Shown here one piece after another: positions 7,712 through 14,654 of a stretch of DNA of 64,000 bases. A program made the translations under genes and the position numbers. The stretch is from Rubrivivax sp. (GTDB lineage Bacteria; Pseudomonadota; Gammaproteobacteria; Burkholderiales; Burkholderiaceae_C). Location of the stretch: positions 1 to 64,000 of the forward strand of contig JAIXSE010000032.1 of assembly GCA_027484825.1 (NCBI GenBank), read 5' to 3'. The notes beneath the pieces were generated by a model. The model worked only from the letters and a program-made list of their open reading frames with translations. It made no database searches and was not told the origin of the DNA. Positions within the stretch are counted from its first letter, which is position 1. The number at the start of each line of letters is the position of its first letter.

Positions 7712-8641
7712 ATGGTCGATCTCAATGACGTTGCTGTCTTTGTGCATGTGGTGCGCTACGGCAGCTTTGCCGAGGCGGCGCGGCGACTGGGCATTCCGCC
7801 CAACACCTTGAGCCGCCGGGTGCAGCAACTCGAAGCGCAGTTGGGAACGCGGTTGATGCAGCGGTCCACGCGAAAGTTGTCGTTGACCAGTGCAGGGCAG
7901 GACTTCCATGACCGCTGTGCCGACGCGGTGGAAGGCCTGGTGGACGCCAGCCAGGCCCTGGCGTCCGGCAATGAAGCGCCCAGCGGGCTGGTGCGGGTGG
8001 CGGCGCCGGCTGACTTCTTCGACTTTTTCCCGATGGAATGGCTTGTTGCCTTCCTGACCGAGCATCCGCAGGTTCGGGTGGACCTCGTGCTCAGTGATGC
8101 GCGAGCGGACCTGATTGCCGACCGCATCGATGTGGCCATTCGTGGCGGCGTGCTGGAGGATTCCGGCCTTGTTGCGCGCCGGGCGCTCGACGCTGGACTC
8201 GACGGACTGGTGGCCAGTCCGGCCTACATCGCAGCGCGTGGTGCGCCGACCACTCTGGAGGAACTCGCCACCCACGACTGCCTGGTGTTCGCACACCCCA
8301 GCGGACGTGCGACGTGGCGGCTGTCAGCGCGCTACGGCAGCGACGCTGAGGTGCAGGTGGCGGGCCGACTCAGCGGCAACACCGTGCAGGTGCTGCGCAA
8401 GGCCGCGCTGGCGGGGTTGGGGATTGCGCTGCTGCCGTCCACGATGACGCGGCGGGAACTGCGCGCCGGTCTGCTGGTGCCCGTTCTGCCGGAGTTTCAT
8501 CGCAAGGGCCATGGTGTGCACCTGGTGTATGCCAGCCGACGGCACCTGCCTTCGGCCGTGTCCGCTTTCATCGAACTGGTGGCCGCCAAGCTCGGTGATT
8601 TCGAGGCTCTGCCAATGAAGACGCCTGGCACGCCAGCCTGA
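7712..8641 (+). CDS. LysR-family transcriptional regulator
   Basis: A 309-residue LysR-type regulator. The winged helix-turn-helix occupies about residues 1-60 (VDLNDVAVFVHVVRYGSFAE, AARRLGIPPNTLSRRVQQLE, LGTRLMQRSTRKLSLT), followed by a substrate-binding-like effector domain (VRVAAPADFFDFFPMEWLVAFL, LVLSDARADLIADRIDVAIR, VLRKAALAGLGIALLPSTM). I chose ATG 7712 because the helix-turn-helix normally begins about five residues after the start; an in-frame start at 7655 would add 19 unrelated residues. It is divergent from the pirin/oxidoreductase pair and probably regulates it. The effector is unknown. Confidence 0.93.
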   Translation: MVDLNDVAVFVHVVRYGSFAEAARRLGIPPNTLSRRVQQLEAQLGTRLMQRSTRKLSLTSAGQDFHDRCADAVEGLVDASQALASGNEAPSGLVRVAAPADFFDFFPMEWLVAFLTEHPQVRVDLVLSDARADLIADRIDVAIRGGVLEDSGLVARRALDAGLDGLVASPAYIAARGAPTTLEELATHDCLVFAHPSGRATWRLSARYGSDAEVQVAGRLSGNTVQVLRKAALAGLGIALLPSTMTRRELRAGLLVPVLPEFHRKGHGVHLVYASRRHLPSAVSAFIELVAAKLGDFEALPMKTPGTPA

Positions 8642-8719
8642 CGGGGGCATCCCGACGCTCGCCTATAGTGGGCGTCACAAGGCTTTTAAGACCGCACCAA
8701 GATATTTCGGGGAGGGTGC

Positions 8720-8815
8720 ATGATCAAACTCAGAAAATCCGGGGACCCCTGGCAGGGCTGCGACGTCTCTGCCCGGACGGCGCGGGCAATGATCCCGGAG
8801 GGTGCCCATGCTTGA
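8720..8815 (+). CDS. possible 31-residue micro-ORF overlapping the ATPase start
   Basis: A 31-codon frame (begins MIKLRKSGDPWQGC, ends PEGAHA) has a strong ribosome site, GGAGGGTGC, directly before its ATG. Its stop overlaps the start of the next gene (ATGCTTGA), which suggests translational coupling. The same nine bases occur again at 8797-8805 as the ribosome site of the ATPase gene. I do not recognise the peptide. It could be a leader peptide, a small partner protein, or a chance frame. Confidence 0.4.
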   Translation: MIKLRKSGDPWQGCDVSARTARAMIPEGAHA

Positions 8816-9974
8816 GGCCCTCGCCGTACAGAACTACCGGACGCTTCGCGACTTTGTCATCCCGCTCGGACCGTGCAACGTCATCACCGGCGCCAATGGC
8901 AGCGGCAAGTCCAACGTCTACAAAGCCCTGCGCCTGCTGGCCGAAACCGCACAAGGCGGCGTGATCGCCTCCCTGGCGCGTGAAGGCGGTCTGGAATCCA
9001 CGCTGTGGGCCGGCCCGGAAGTCATCTCCGCGGCGATGAAGCGCGGCGACGCACCGGTGCAAGGCACGCGGCGAACCAAGCCGATCAGCCTGGGCCTGGG
9101 CTTTCGCGGCACGGAGTTCAGCTACTCCATCGACCTGGGTCTTCCACCGCCCTCGGACGCTCCCACGGCGTTCTCGCGCGATCCGATCATCAAGGGCGAG
9201 TACGTGTGGGCGGGACCGACCGCGCGGCCGTCGACCATGCTGGTCGAGCGCAAGAACGGTTTGGTCCGGACCAGAGACGACAGCGGGGAGTGGCAGATCG
9301 CGCAGGAGCGGATGTCCCACTTCGACAGCATGCTGGCCCGCATGGCGGACCCGCGCAGCACACCGGAGCTGCTGACCCTTCGCGACCAGATCCGTTCCTG
9401 GCGCTTCTATGACCACTTCCGCACCGACGCCGCGGCCCCGGCCCGTTTGCCGCAGGTGGGCACGCACACGCCGGCGTTGGGGCATGACGGGGCCGATCTG
9501 GCCGCGGCCTTGCAGACCATTCGCGAGATTGGCGACAGCCAGGCGCTCGATGAGGCGGTGGAGGATGCGTTCCCCGGGGCGCAGGTGATGGTGGAGCATC
9601 AGGATGGCCGCTTCGAGACCCTGATGAGTCAGCACGGGTTGCTGCGGCCGTTGAAGGCGGCGGAGTTGTCCGACGGGACGCTGCGCTACCTGTTGTGGAT
9701 CGCGGCACTGCTGTCGCCCCGGCCGCCGTCGCTTCTGGTGCTCAATGAGCCGGAGACCAGCTTGCATCCGGACTTGCTGCCTGCGCTTGGGCGATTGATC
9801 GGGCGCGCGGCGGAGCGGTCTCAGATCTTCGTTGTGTCGCATGCGCGCCGGCTGATTGCGTCCCTGGAGGCGATGGACTGCCAGGCGCTGACGCTGGAAA
9901 AGTCGTTCGGGGAGACCACGATCATGGAGCCGAGTGATCTGGAGCGGCCGGCTTGGCACTGGGTGGGGCGGTGA
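8808..9974 (+). CDS. RecF/SMC-like AAA ATPase (AAA_21 type)
   Basis: A 388-residue ABC-type ATPase of the RecF/OLD-like group. The N-terminal start LEALAVQNYRTLRDFVIPLG leads into Walker A GANGSGKS at about residues 29-36; the signature-like ELSDGTLRYL and Walker B LLVLNEPETSLHPDLL lie near residues 285-320, followed by the switch segment IFVVSHARRLI. No Toprim nuclease domain follows, so this is not a full OLD nuclease. Start 8808 follows the ribosome site GGAGGG. Stand-alone ATPases of this type occur both as housekeeping proteins and as parts of defence modules, and no nuclease partner is recognisable here. The function is not assigned. Confidence 0.85.
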   Translation: MLEALAVQNYRTLRDFVIPLGPCNVITGANGSGKSNVYKALRLLAETAQGGVIASLAREGGLESTLWAGPEVISAAMKRGDAPVQGTRRTKPISLGLGFRGTEFSYSIDLGLPPPSDAPTAFSRDPIIKGEYVWAGPTARPSTMLVERKNGLVRTRDDSGEWQIAQERMSHFDSMLARMADPRSTPELLTLRDQIRSWRFYDHFRTDAAAPARLPQVGTHTPALGHDGADLAAALQTIREIGDSQALDEAVEDAFPGAQVMVEHQDGRFETLMSQHGLLRPLKAAELSDGTLRYLLWIAALLSPRPPSLLVLNEPETSLHPDLLPALGRLIGRAAERSQIFVVSHARRLIASLEAMDCQALTLEKSFGETTIMEPSDLERPAWHWVGR

Positions 9975-10053
9975 TGAAAAGAACGGTCAAGTACATCCAT
10001 TCGCGAATGCACGGTGTGCGGCAACACGGTCAGGTTCGGTAGCGTCATCTCCC

Positions 10054-10542
10054 ATGAAAAAGCCCACTCGGCGGCAGGTCGCTCCGCGTCTGCCTGACTG
10101 CTCCTACTACGCGGATATGTGGCGAAAGGCGCGCCGGTATCGGGTCGATATGGAGAGCAAGACCTGGTGCGACTATTCCCACCAGCACTTCGATTGGCAT
10201 GGCTTCGGGGACAAGAGCTGGCTGGATCGGCGACGGCATCTGTCAGCACTCCTGCATGCGTTCCGACGCGCGCAGAGGGAGTTGATGAGCTTCAGCGGCC
10301 CGTACCAGGTCTTCGCATCGGTCACGCCCGCCGACTCTGCAAGCGATGCCGTCTTCGTTCACACGCCCAACCCGAATCAGACACCCTTCCCAATGATCCC
10401 CCTTGGGGACCGCACCTGGTGTCTGCCGCCGCTACTGGCGGGTCGCATTGATTTGTCGCGCTACCGTGTCTTTCGCTACGGATCAGGCCCGTCCACCTCG
10501 TACACGATCCTCTGGTCATCAGCTGACCAGCCCCAACCCTGA
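10054..10542 (+). CDS. hypothetical protein
   Basis: A 162-residue protein I do not recognise. It is basic at the N-terminus (MKKPTRRQVAPR), rich in Tyr, Trp, His and Arg (SYYADMWRKARRYR, CDYSHQHFDWHGFGDKSW), and has no signal peptide or membrane segment. The start at 10054 gives the compact form; an in-frame start at 9934 would overlap the ATPase gene. The DNA here looks lower in GC than its neighbours and it lies next to a tRNA 3'-end relic, so recent acquisition is possible. It follows the ATPase gene by 79 bases and could be its partner, but nothing proves this. Confidence 0.6.
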   Translation: MKKPTRRQVAPRLPDCSYYADMWRKARRYRVDMESKTWCDYSHQHFDWHGFGDKSWLDRRRHLSALLHAFRRAQRELMSFSGPYQVFASVTPADSASDAVFVHTPNPNQTPFPMIPLGDRTWCLPPLLAGRIDLSRYRVFRYGSGPSTSYTILWSSADQPQP

Positions 10543-10579
10543 CCGAGCGAGTGGGGCGAAGCGACCAAGCACCATCGAG

Positions 10580-10609
10580 TGGTGGGTGCCCCGGGATTCG
10601 AACTCGTGG
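10580..10609 (-). pseudogene. tRNA 3'-end relic (T-loop and acceptor-CCA only)
   Basis: On the minus strand the segment reads GAGTTCGAATCCCGG and then GGCACCCACCA, as in the T-loop, acceptor strand and CCA end of a tRNA. The T-stem has two mismatches, and no matching acceptor 5' strand (GGGTGCC) or normal anticodon arm lies upstream, so it is not a working tRNA. Such fragments are typical leftovers of integration into tRNA genes. Confidence 0.5.
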
Positions 10610-10675
10610 AGCTGGGCGGCGTGCCGGTATACGAGCTTGTTCTTGGTAGCTGAGCTGTGAGCTAGAACCGCCGCC

Positions 10676-11218
10676 CTACAGCACCACCACCCCATTGGGC
10701 AGCTCATTCCGCGGCCCCGCCGCCTCCGGCGGAAAGTGCGCCGCCAGCAGCTGCTCCACCGCCTGCACCGCCTCCATCAGGCCTTCTTCAAACCGCCCCG
10801 CCTGCAACGCGCCGCGCAGGCTGTCGATGACCGCGCGCCACTGCTCCGCGCTGACCCGCTGATTCAGCCCTCGGTCCGCCACGATCTCAATTGCGTGCTC
10901 TGCCAGCAGCAGGTAGATGAGCACCCCGTTGTTGTGCTCCGTGTCCCACACCCGCAGCTTGCCGAACTGCGTCACCGCGCGCTCGCGGGCGCTGGCATGT
11001 CGCCACAAATAGCTCAGCGGCAGGCTGGCCTCCACGCACAGGCGGATCTCGCCGCCATGGCGTCGCTCACTTTCGGCGACGCGGGCGCTCAGCCGCTCCA
11101 GTGCCTGAGCCGGCAACACGCGATGCGCGTCCGCCTCATCCCACAGCCGGTGGCGCAGCACGCGCGTCCAGCGCGAGGACTTGGGCACGGAGGGCGTATT
11201 CGTCGAAGTCGGAGCCAT
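10676..11218 (-). CDS. TPM-domain protein (cytoplasmic, short)
   Basis: A 180-residue protein with a TPM domain (seen in TLP18.3, Psb32 and MOLO-1). The core shows ERLSARVAESERRHGGEIRL, then DTEHNNGVLIYLLLAEHAIEIVADRG and EEGLMEAVQAVEQLLAAHFP. It has no signal peptide, unlike the gene before it. The start ATG at 11218 overlaps the stop of the upstream TPM gene as TGATG, suggesting coupled translation; an in-frame ATG at 11224 is also possible. It is the third gene of a lemA-TPM-TPM operon. The role of bacterial TPM proteins is not established; phosphatase activity has been suggested for plant members. Confidence 0.88.
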   Translation of the reverse strand: MAPTSTNTPSVPKSSRWTRVLRHRLWDEADAHRVLPAQALERLSARVAESERRHGGEIRLCVEASLPLSYLWRHASARERAVTQFGKLRVWDTEHNNGVLIYLLLAEHAIEIVADRGLNQRVSAEQWRAVIDSLRGALQAGRFEEGLMEAVQAVEQLLAAHFPPEAAGPRNELPNGVVVL

Positions 11219-12246
11219 CACCAATCTCCCGAAGCGCCGCCGCCGCCGAAGTCGCCCCCGCCACCCGACGAGAAGCCGCCCCCATCACCACCGCCCCAGC
11301 TGCCGCCACCGCCACCACCCCCGCCGCCCCAGATCACCGGAGGAATGAAGATGCCGGGGCTGCGGCCGCCCACGCCGTGGGCGCTGCTGCGGTAGGGATT
11401 GGACCCGCCGGCGTACCGACGCCGCGCCGCGCCAATCCCCAGCACGCCCACGAGCACCAGCGAGGCGAGCCCAGCCCCGACACCCATCAGCACACTGCCG
11501 CTGTAGAGCCAGCCCAGCGCGCCTGCACCACCGCCGGTGGCCAGGCTCCCAAGCTTGCGGCCCATCATCGCGGTGAGCAGCGCACCCGCAACCGGCACGC
11601 CAATGAAGAACAGCATCGCGGCACCACCAAAGCCGAGGCCGCCGCCGGAGGAGGGCGCCGTGCGCCGCTCCCGCACCTGCGGCGCCGGCAGATGCTCCCC
11701 GCGGATTCGCGCTTGCAGCGAGTCCACCGCGCGGTTCAACCCGCCGGCATAGTCTCCCGCGCGAAACGCTGGCGTGATGTCCCGCTCAATGATCTGCCGC
11801 GCGGCCAGGTCCGGGACCGCACCTTCCAGCGCCTTGGCCGTCTGGATGTTGATGCGCCGGTCCTGCTTGGCAACAACGATCAACAACCCGTCGCCCACAT
11901 CGCGCCGGCCGATCTTCCATTGATCCCCCACGCGCTGGGCGTAGGCGGCAATGTCCTCCGGCGCCGTGCTGGGCACCATCAGCACCACCATCTGCGGACC
12001 GGCCTCCTGCTCGAAGGCGGCCAGCTTGCGCTCCAGCGCCTGACGCTGCGGCTCACTCAGCGTGCCCGTCTGGTCGATCACGCGGCCGCTGAGCGCCGGC
12101 ACCGCCTGCACATCCTGAGCATGGGCCGGCAGGCCTGCTCCCAAGCCCAGCGCAACGGCGATCAACGCCAGCAGCCTCATCACCCAGCGAACCTGGGACA
12201 TCCGGAGCACCGGCAGCAATGGATCTGAAACCAGACGGCTGCGCAT
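11218..12246 (-). CDS. TPM-domain membrane protein with glycine-rich tail (YgcG-like)
   Basis: A 342-residue exported or membrane protein. After a signal-like hydrophobic stretch (LLALIAVALGLGAGLPAHAQ, about residues 25-44) comes the TPM domain (VIDQTGTLSEPQRQALERKL, MVVLMVPSTAPEDIAAYAQR, GDGLLIVVAKQDRRINIQTA). One or two central membrane segments and a Gly/Ser-rich tail with runs of GGGG follow, ending GGGGASGDW. This layout is typical of YgcG-type proteins encoded beside lemA. ATG 12246 lies 10 bases after the lemA stop with a GAGG ribosome site; later Met codons at 12201 and 12180 are alternatives. Envelope function unknown. Confidence 0.9.
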   Translation of the reverse strand: MRSRLVSDPLLPVLRMSQVRWVMRLLALIAVALGLGAGLPAHAQDVQAVPALSGRVIDQTGTLSEPQRQALERKLAAFEQEAGPQMVVLMVPSTAPEDIAAYAQRVGDQWKIGRRDVGDGLLIVVAKQDRRINIQTAKALEGAVPDLAARQIIERDITPAFRAGDYAGGLNRAVDSLQARIRGEHLPAPQVRERRTAPSSGGGLGFGGAAMLFFIGVPVAGALLTAMMGRKLGSLATGGGAGALGWLYSGSVLMGVGAGLASLVLVGVLGIGAARRRYAGGSNPYRSSAHGVGGRSPGIFIPPVIWGGGGGGGGGSWGGGDGGGFSSGGGGDFGGGGASGDW

Positions 12247-12256
12247 GCGCCCGGCC

Positions 12257-13066
12257 TCAGCGCGAGGCCGGTGCCGCGCCAGGACCCGGCAGCGTCAGCG
12301 ATGCACCAGACGCGCCAGCATTCGGTGCGGGGGCAACGCCGGGCGCGGGGGCCGGTGCCGGTGTGGGCGTCGGCGTGTTGGGCGTCGCCCCGGGCTTGTC
12401 AAAGTTCACCGTCGGCGGGGCCGAGATCGCCGCTTCGTTCTGCACAGCGAAGTTGGGCTTGACCTCATACCCGAACACCTTCGCGGTGAGGTTGGTCGGG
12501 AAGCGGCGGGTCAGGCCGTTGTACTCCTGCACCGACTTGATGTAGCGATTGCGGGCCACCGTGATGCGGTTCTCCGTGCCTTCCAACTGCACCCGCAGGT
12601 CCCGGAACCCCTGGTTCGATTGCAGCGTCGGATAGGCCTCGCTGACGGCCAGCAACCGGCTGAGCGCGCCGGACAGCTCGCCCTGCGCCGCCTGGAAGCG
12701 CTTGAGGGCTTCGGGATCCTTGGCCAGCTCGGGCGTGACCTGGATGCTGGTGGCCTTGGCGCGCGCTTCCACCACGCGGGTCAGCGTTTCCTGTTCGAAG
12801 TTGGCCTCGCCCTTGACCGTGTTGACGATATTGGGGATGAGGTCGCTGCGGCGCTGATACTGGCTCAGCACTTCGGACCAGCTGGCGTTGACCTGCTCGT
12901 CCAGATTCTGGAATTCGTTGTAGCCGCATCCGCTGAGCAGCAGCGGTGCGCTCAGCACGAGGGCACCGGCCAGGGCGCGGCCGGCTCCGCCACGCAGGCG
13001 GGCCCCCTCAGACGGGGACCGTTGGGCCTGCGGGGATTTCTGGGACTGCGGGGACTGCGGGTTCAT
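12257..13066 (-). CDS. lemA: LemA family lipoprotein
   Basis: A 269-residue LemA-family protein. A long N-terminal part ends in a hydrophobic segment and lipobox LSGC (Cys47). The mature domain has the family signature: GYNEFQNLDEQVNASWSEVL, YQRRSDLIPNIVNTVKGEAN, LQSNQGFRDLRVQLEGTENR and VQEYNGLTRRFPTNLTAKVF. The last 45 residues are a Pro/Ala/Thr-rich tail (TPTPTPAPAPAPG) outside the conserved fold. LemA proteins form coiled helical domains at the membrane and are typically encoded with TPM-domain genes, as here. Their molecular function is unknown. The gene is divergent from hemE. Confidence 0.93.
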   Translation of the reverse strand: MNPQSPQSQKSPQAQRSPSEGARLRGGAGRALAGALVLSAPLLLSGCGYNEFQNLDEQVNASWSEVLSQYQRRSDLIPNIVNTVKGEANFEQETLTRVVEARAKATSIQVTPELAKDPEALKRFQAAQGELSGALSRLLAVSEAYPTLQSNQGFRDLRVQLEGTENRITVARNRYIKSVQEYNGLTRRFPTNLTAKVFGYEVKPNFAVQNEAAISAPPTVNFDKPGATPNTPTPTPAPAPAPGVAPAPNAGASGASLTLPGPGAAPASR

Positions 13067-13192
13067 GAATCATTCCTCCTGGTGTCGGCGCATATCGAGG
13101 GCGGTGGCCGGATTTCAAGAGAGTGCCCTCGGAAGTCCGGCTTGTGACCTGACGCAAATCAGTATCCCATGCACCCCATGGATAATCGCCGC

Positions 13193-14284
13193 ATGAGCGC
13201 CCCACTTCAGAACGACACCTTCCTGCGCGCGTGTCTGCGCCAGCCCACGGACTACACACCGGTCTGGCTGATGCGCCAGGCGGGTCGCTACCTGAAGGAG
13301 TATCGCGACACCCGCGAACGTGCCGGCAGTTTCATGGGTCTGGCGACCAACAAGGACTACGCCACGGAAGTGACCCTGCAGCCGCTGGACCGCTATCCAC
13401 TGGACGCCGCCATCCTGTTCAGCGACATCCTCACCGTGCCCGACGCCATGGGCCTGGGCCTGAGCTTCGCGGCGGGCGAGGGCCCCAAGTTCGGCAAGCA
13501 GGTCCGTGACGAAGCCGCCGTGGCCGCGCTGGAAGTGCCGGACATGGAGCGCCTGCGTTATGTGTTTGATGCGGTCACCTCCATCCGTCATGCGCTGAAC
13601 GGTCGCGTGCCGCTGATCGGTTTTTCGGGCAGCCCCTGGACCCTGGCCTGCTACATGGTGGAGGGCGGCGGCTCCGACGACTACCGCCATGTCAAGAGCC
13701 TGATGTATGCGCGCCCGGACCTGATGCACCGCATCCTGTCCATCAATGCCGATGCGGTGGCCGCCTACCTGAACGCACAGATCGACGCCGGCGCGCAGGC
13801 CGTGATGGTGTTCGACTCCTGGGGCGGCGTGCTGGCCGACGGCGCATTCCAGCGCTTCAGCCTGGACTACTCGCGCCGCGTGCTGGCGCAGCTCAAGACC
13901 GAACATGAAGGCCGCCGTGTGCCGCGGCTGCTGTTCACCAAGGGCGGCGGCCTGTGGCTGGACGAGATTGCCGATGCCGGCGCCGACGTGGTGGGCCTGG
14001 ACTGGACCGTCAACCTCGGCCAGGCGCGCCAGCGGCTGAACGACCGGGTGGCCTTCCAGGGCAACCTGGATCCGAACGTGCTGTTCGCACCGCCGGCCGT
14101 TGTGCGGGAACAGACCCGCGCCGTGCTGGACAGCTTCGGTCGGCCGCAGCGCGCGGACGGTCAGTGGGGTGGGCACATCTTCAATCTGGGCCATGGCATC
14201 AGCCAGTTCACGCCGCCGGATCATGTGGCCGAACTGGTGGATGAAGTGCACCGCCATTCCCGCACGCTGAGACAGCCGGCCTGA
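13193..14284 (+). CDS. hemE: uroporphyrinogen decarboxylase
   Basis: A 363-residue enzyme that decarboxylates the four acetate side chains of uroporphyrinogen III to give coproporphyrinogen III in haem biosynthesis; it acts in the cytosol without a cofactor. The first family signature, [16 protein letters not shown], is near residue 24, and the second lies around [19 protein letters not shown]. The catalytic Asp is expected in the [14 protein letters not shown] segment. Full length matches the family (about 355). I place the start at 13193; in-frame ATGs at 13169 and 13178 are possible. It precedes priA on the same strand, separated by 370 non-coding bases. Confidence 0.97.
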   Translation: MSAPLQNDTFLRACLRQPTDYTPVWLMRQAGRYLKEYRDTRERAGSFMGLATNKDYATEVTLQPLDRYPLDAAILFSDILTVPDAMGLGLSFAAGEGPKFGKQVRDEAAVAALEVPDMERLRYVFDAVTSIRHALNGRVPLIGFSGSPWTLACYMVEGGGSDDYRHVKSLMYARPDLMHRILSINADAVAAYLNAQIDAGAQAVMVFDSWGGVLADGAFQRFSLDYSRRVLAQLKTEHEGRRVPRLLFTKGGGLWLDEIADAGADVVGLDWTVNLGQARQRLNDRVAFQGNLDPNVLFAPPAVVREQTRAVLDSFGRPQRADGQWGGHIFNLGHGISQFTPPDHVAELVDEVHRHSRTLRQPA

Positions 14285-14654
14285 TCCCAGCCCCTGCAGC
14301 ATTGACCGGACCTTGGACAGCAGTTATCCCCAAATCCGTGCATGTCACTCAAAGGCAGCACACCGGTCAGGCCGCAGCTAGGATTTTCCCGGATGGGCAC
14401 GCAAGTGATTGATTTCAAACGAGTCTTGGGGTTTGCCCGCGAGCTTGGCGTTTTCCCCCTCCCCAAAGTCGCCGCGCAGTTGTCGGAAGAAATGCGCCCG
14501 TTTCCCACAAAGTTATCCACAGGTTGAGGCCGCGGGTGTGGGCACGCTTGGAAATCATGGACTTGGCGCGTTTTTCTCAGGCAAGCTGGCATGACCGGAC
14601 GGTGATCGTCCTGGCGGTCGGTGGCCGTCCCTCGGTGCGCGGAGGGCGCGGCGG
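14285..14654. other. 370-bp hemE-priA intergenic stretch
   Basis: No convincing gene is present; a 61-codon frame at 14342-14527 has no ribosome site and no recognisable similarity. The stretch is less GC-rich than its flanks and holds two DnaA-box-like nonamers, 14324-14332 and 14513-14521. It probably contains the priA promoter. Confidence 0.6.
14513..14521 (+). promoter_or_regulatory. DnaA box (perfect TTATCCACA) upstream of priA
   Basis: The consensus DnaA box TTATCCACA lies 134 bases before the priA start. A one-mismatch version, TTATCCCCA, lies at 14324-14332 in the same orientation. Two boxes in 200 bases ahead of a replication-restart gene suggest DnaA-linked control rather than chance, but an origin is not shown: there is no AT-rich unwinding element and no dnaA nearby. 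Confidence 0.5.

Noticed and set aside
8730-9959. 409-codon minus-strand frame
   Set aside because: It is antisense to the ATPase gene, whose Walker A and B motifs are plain on the plus strand.
10560-10670. complete tRNA gene on the minus strand
   Set aside because: Only the T-loop and acceptor end fit; there is no matching 5' acceptor strand and the T-stem has mismatches.
10519-10707. 62-codon minus-strand frame across the tRNA relic
   Set aside because: Its FESRGT-type sequence is the usual translation of a tRNA end, not a protein.
14342-14527. 61-codon frame between hemE and priA
   Set aside because: No ribosome site and no recognisable protein; it runs through a DnaA box and ends in the priA upstream region.
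14285-14654. replication origin
   Set aside because: Only two DnaA-type boxes, no AT-rich unwinding region, and no dnaA, dnaN or rpmH nearby.
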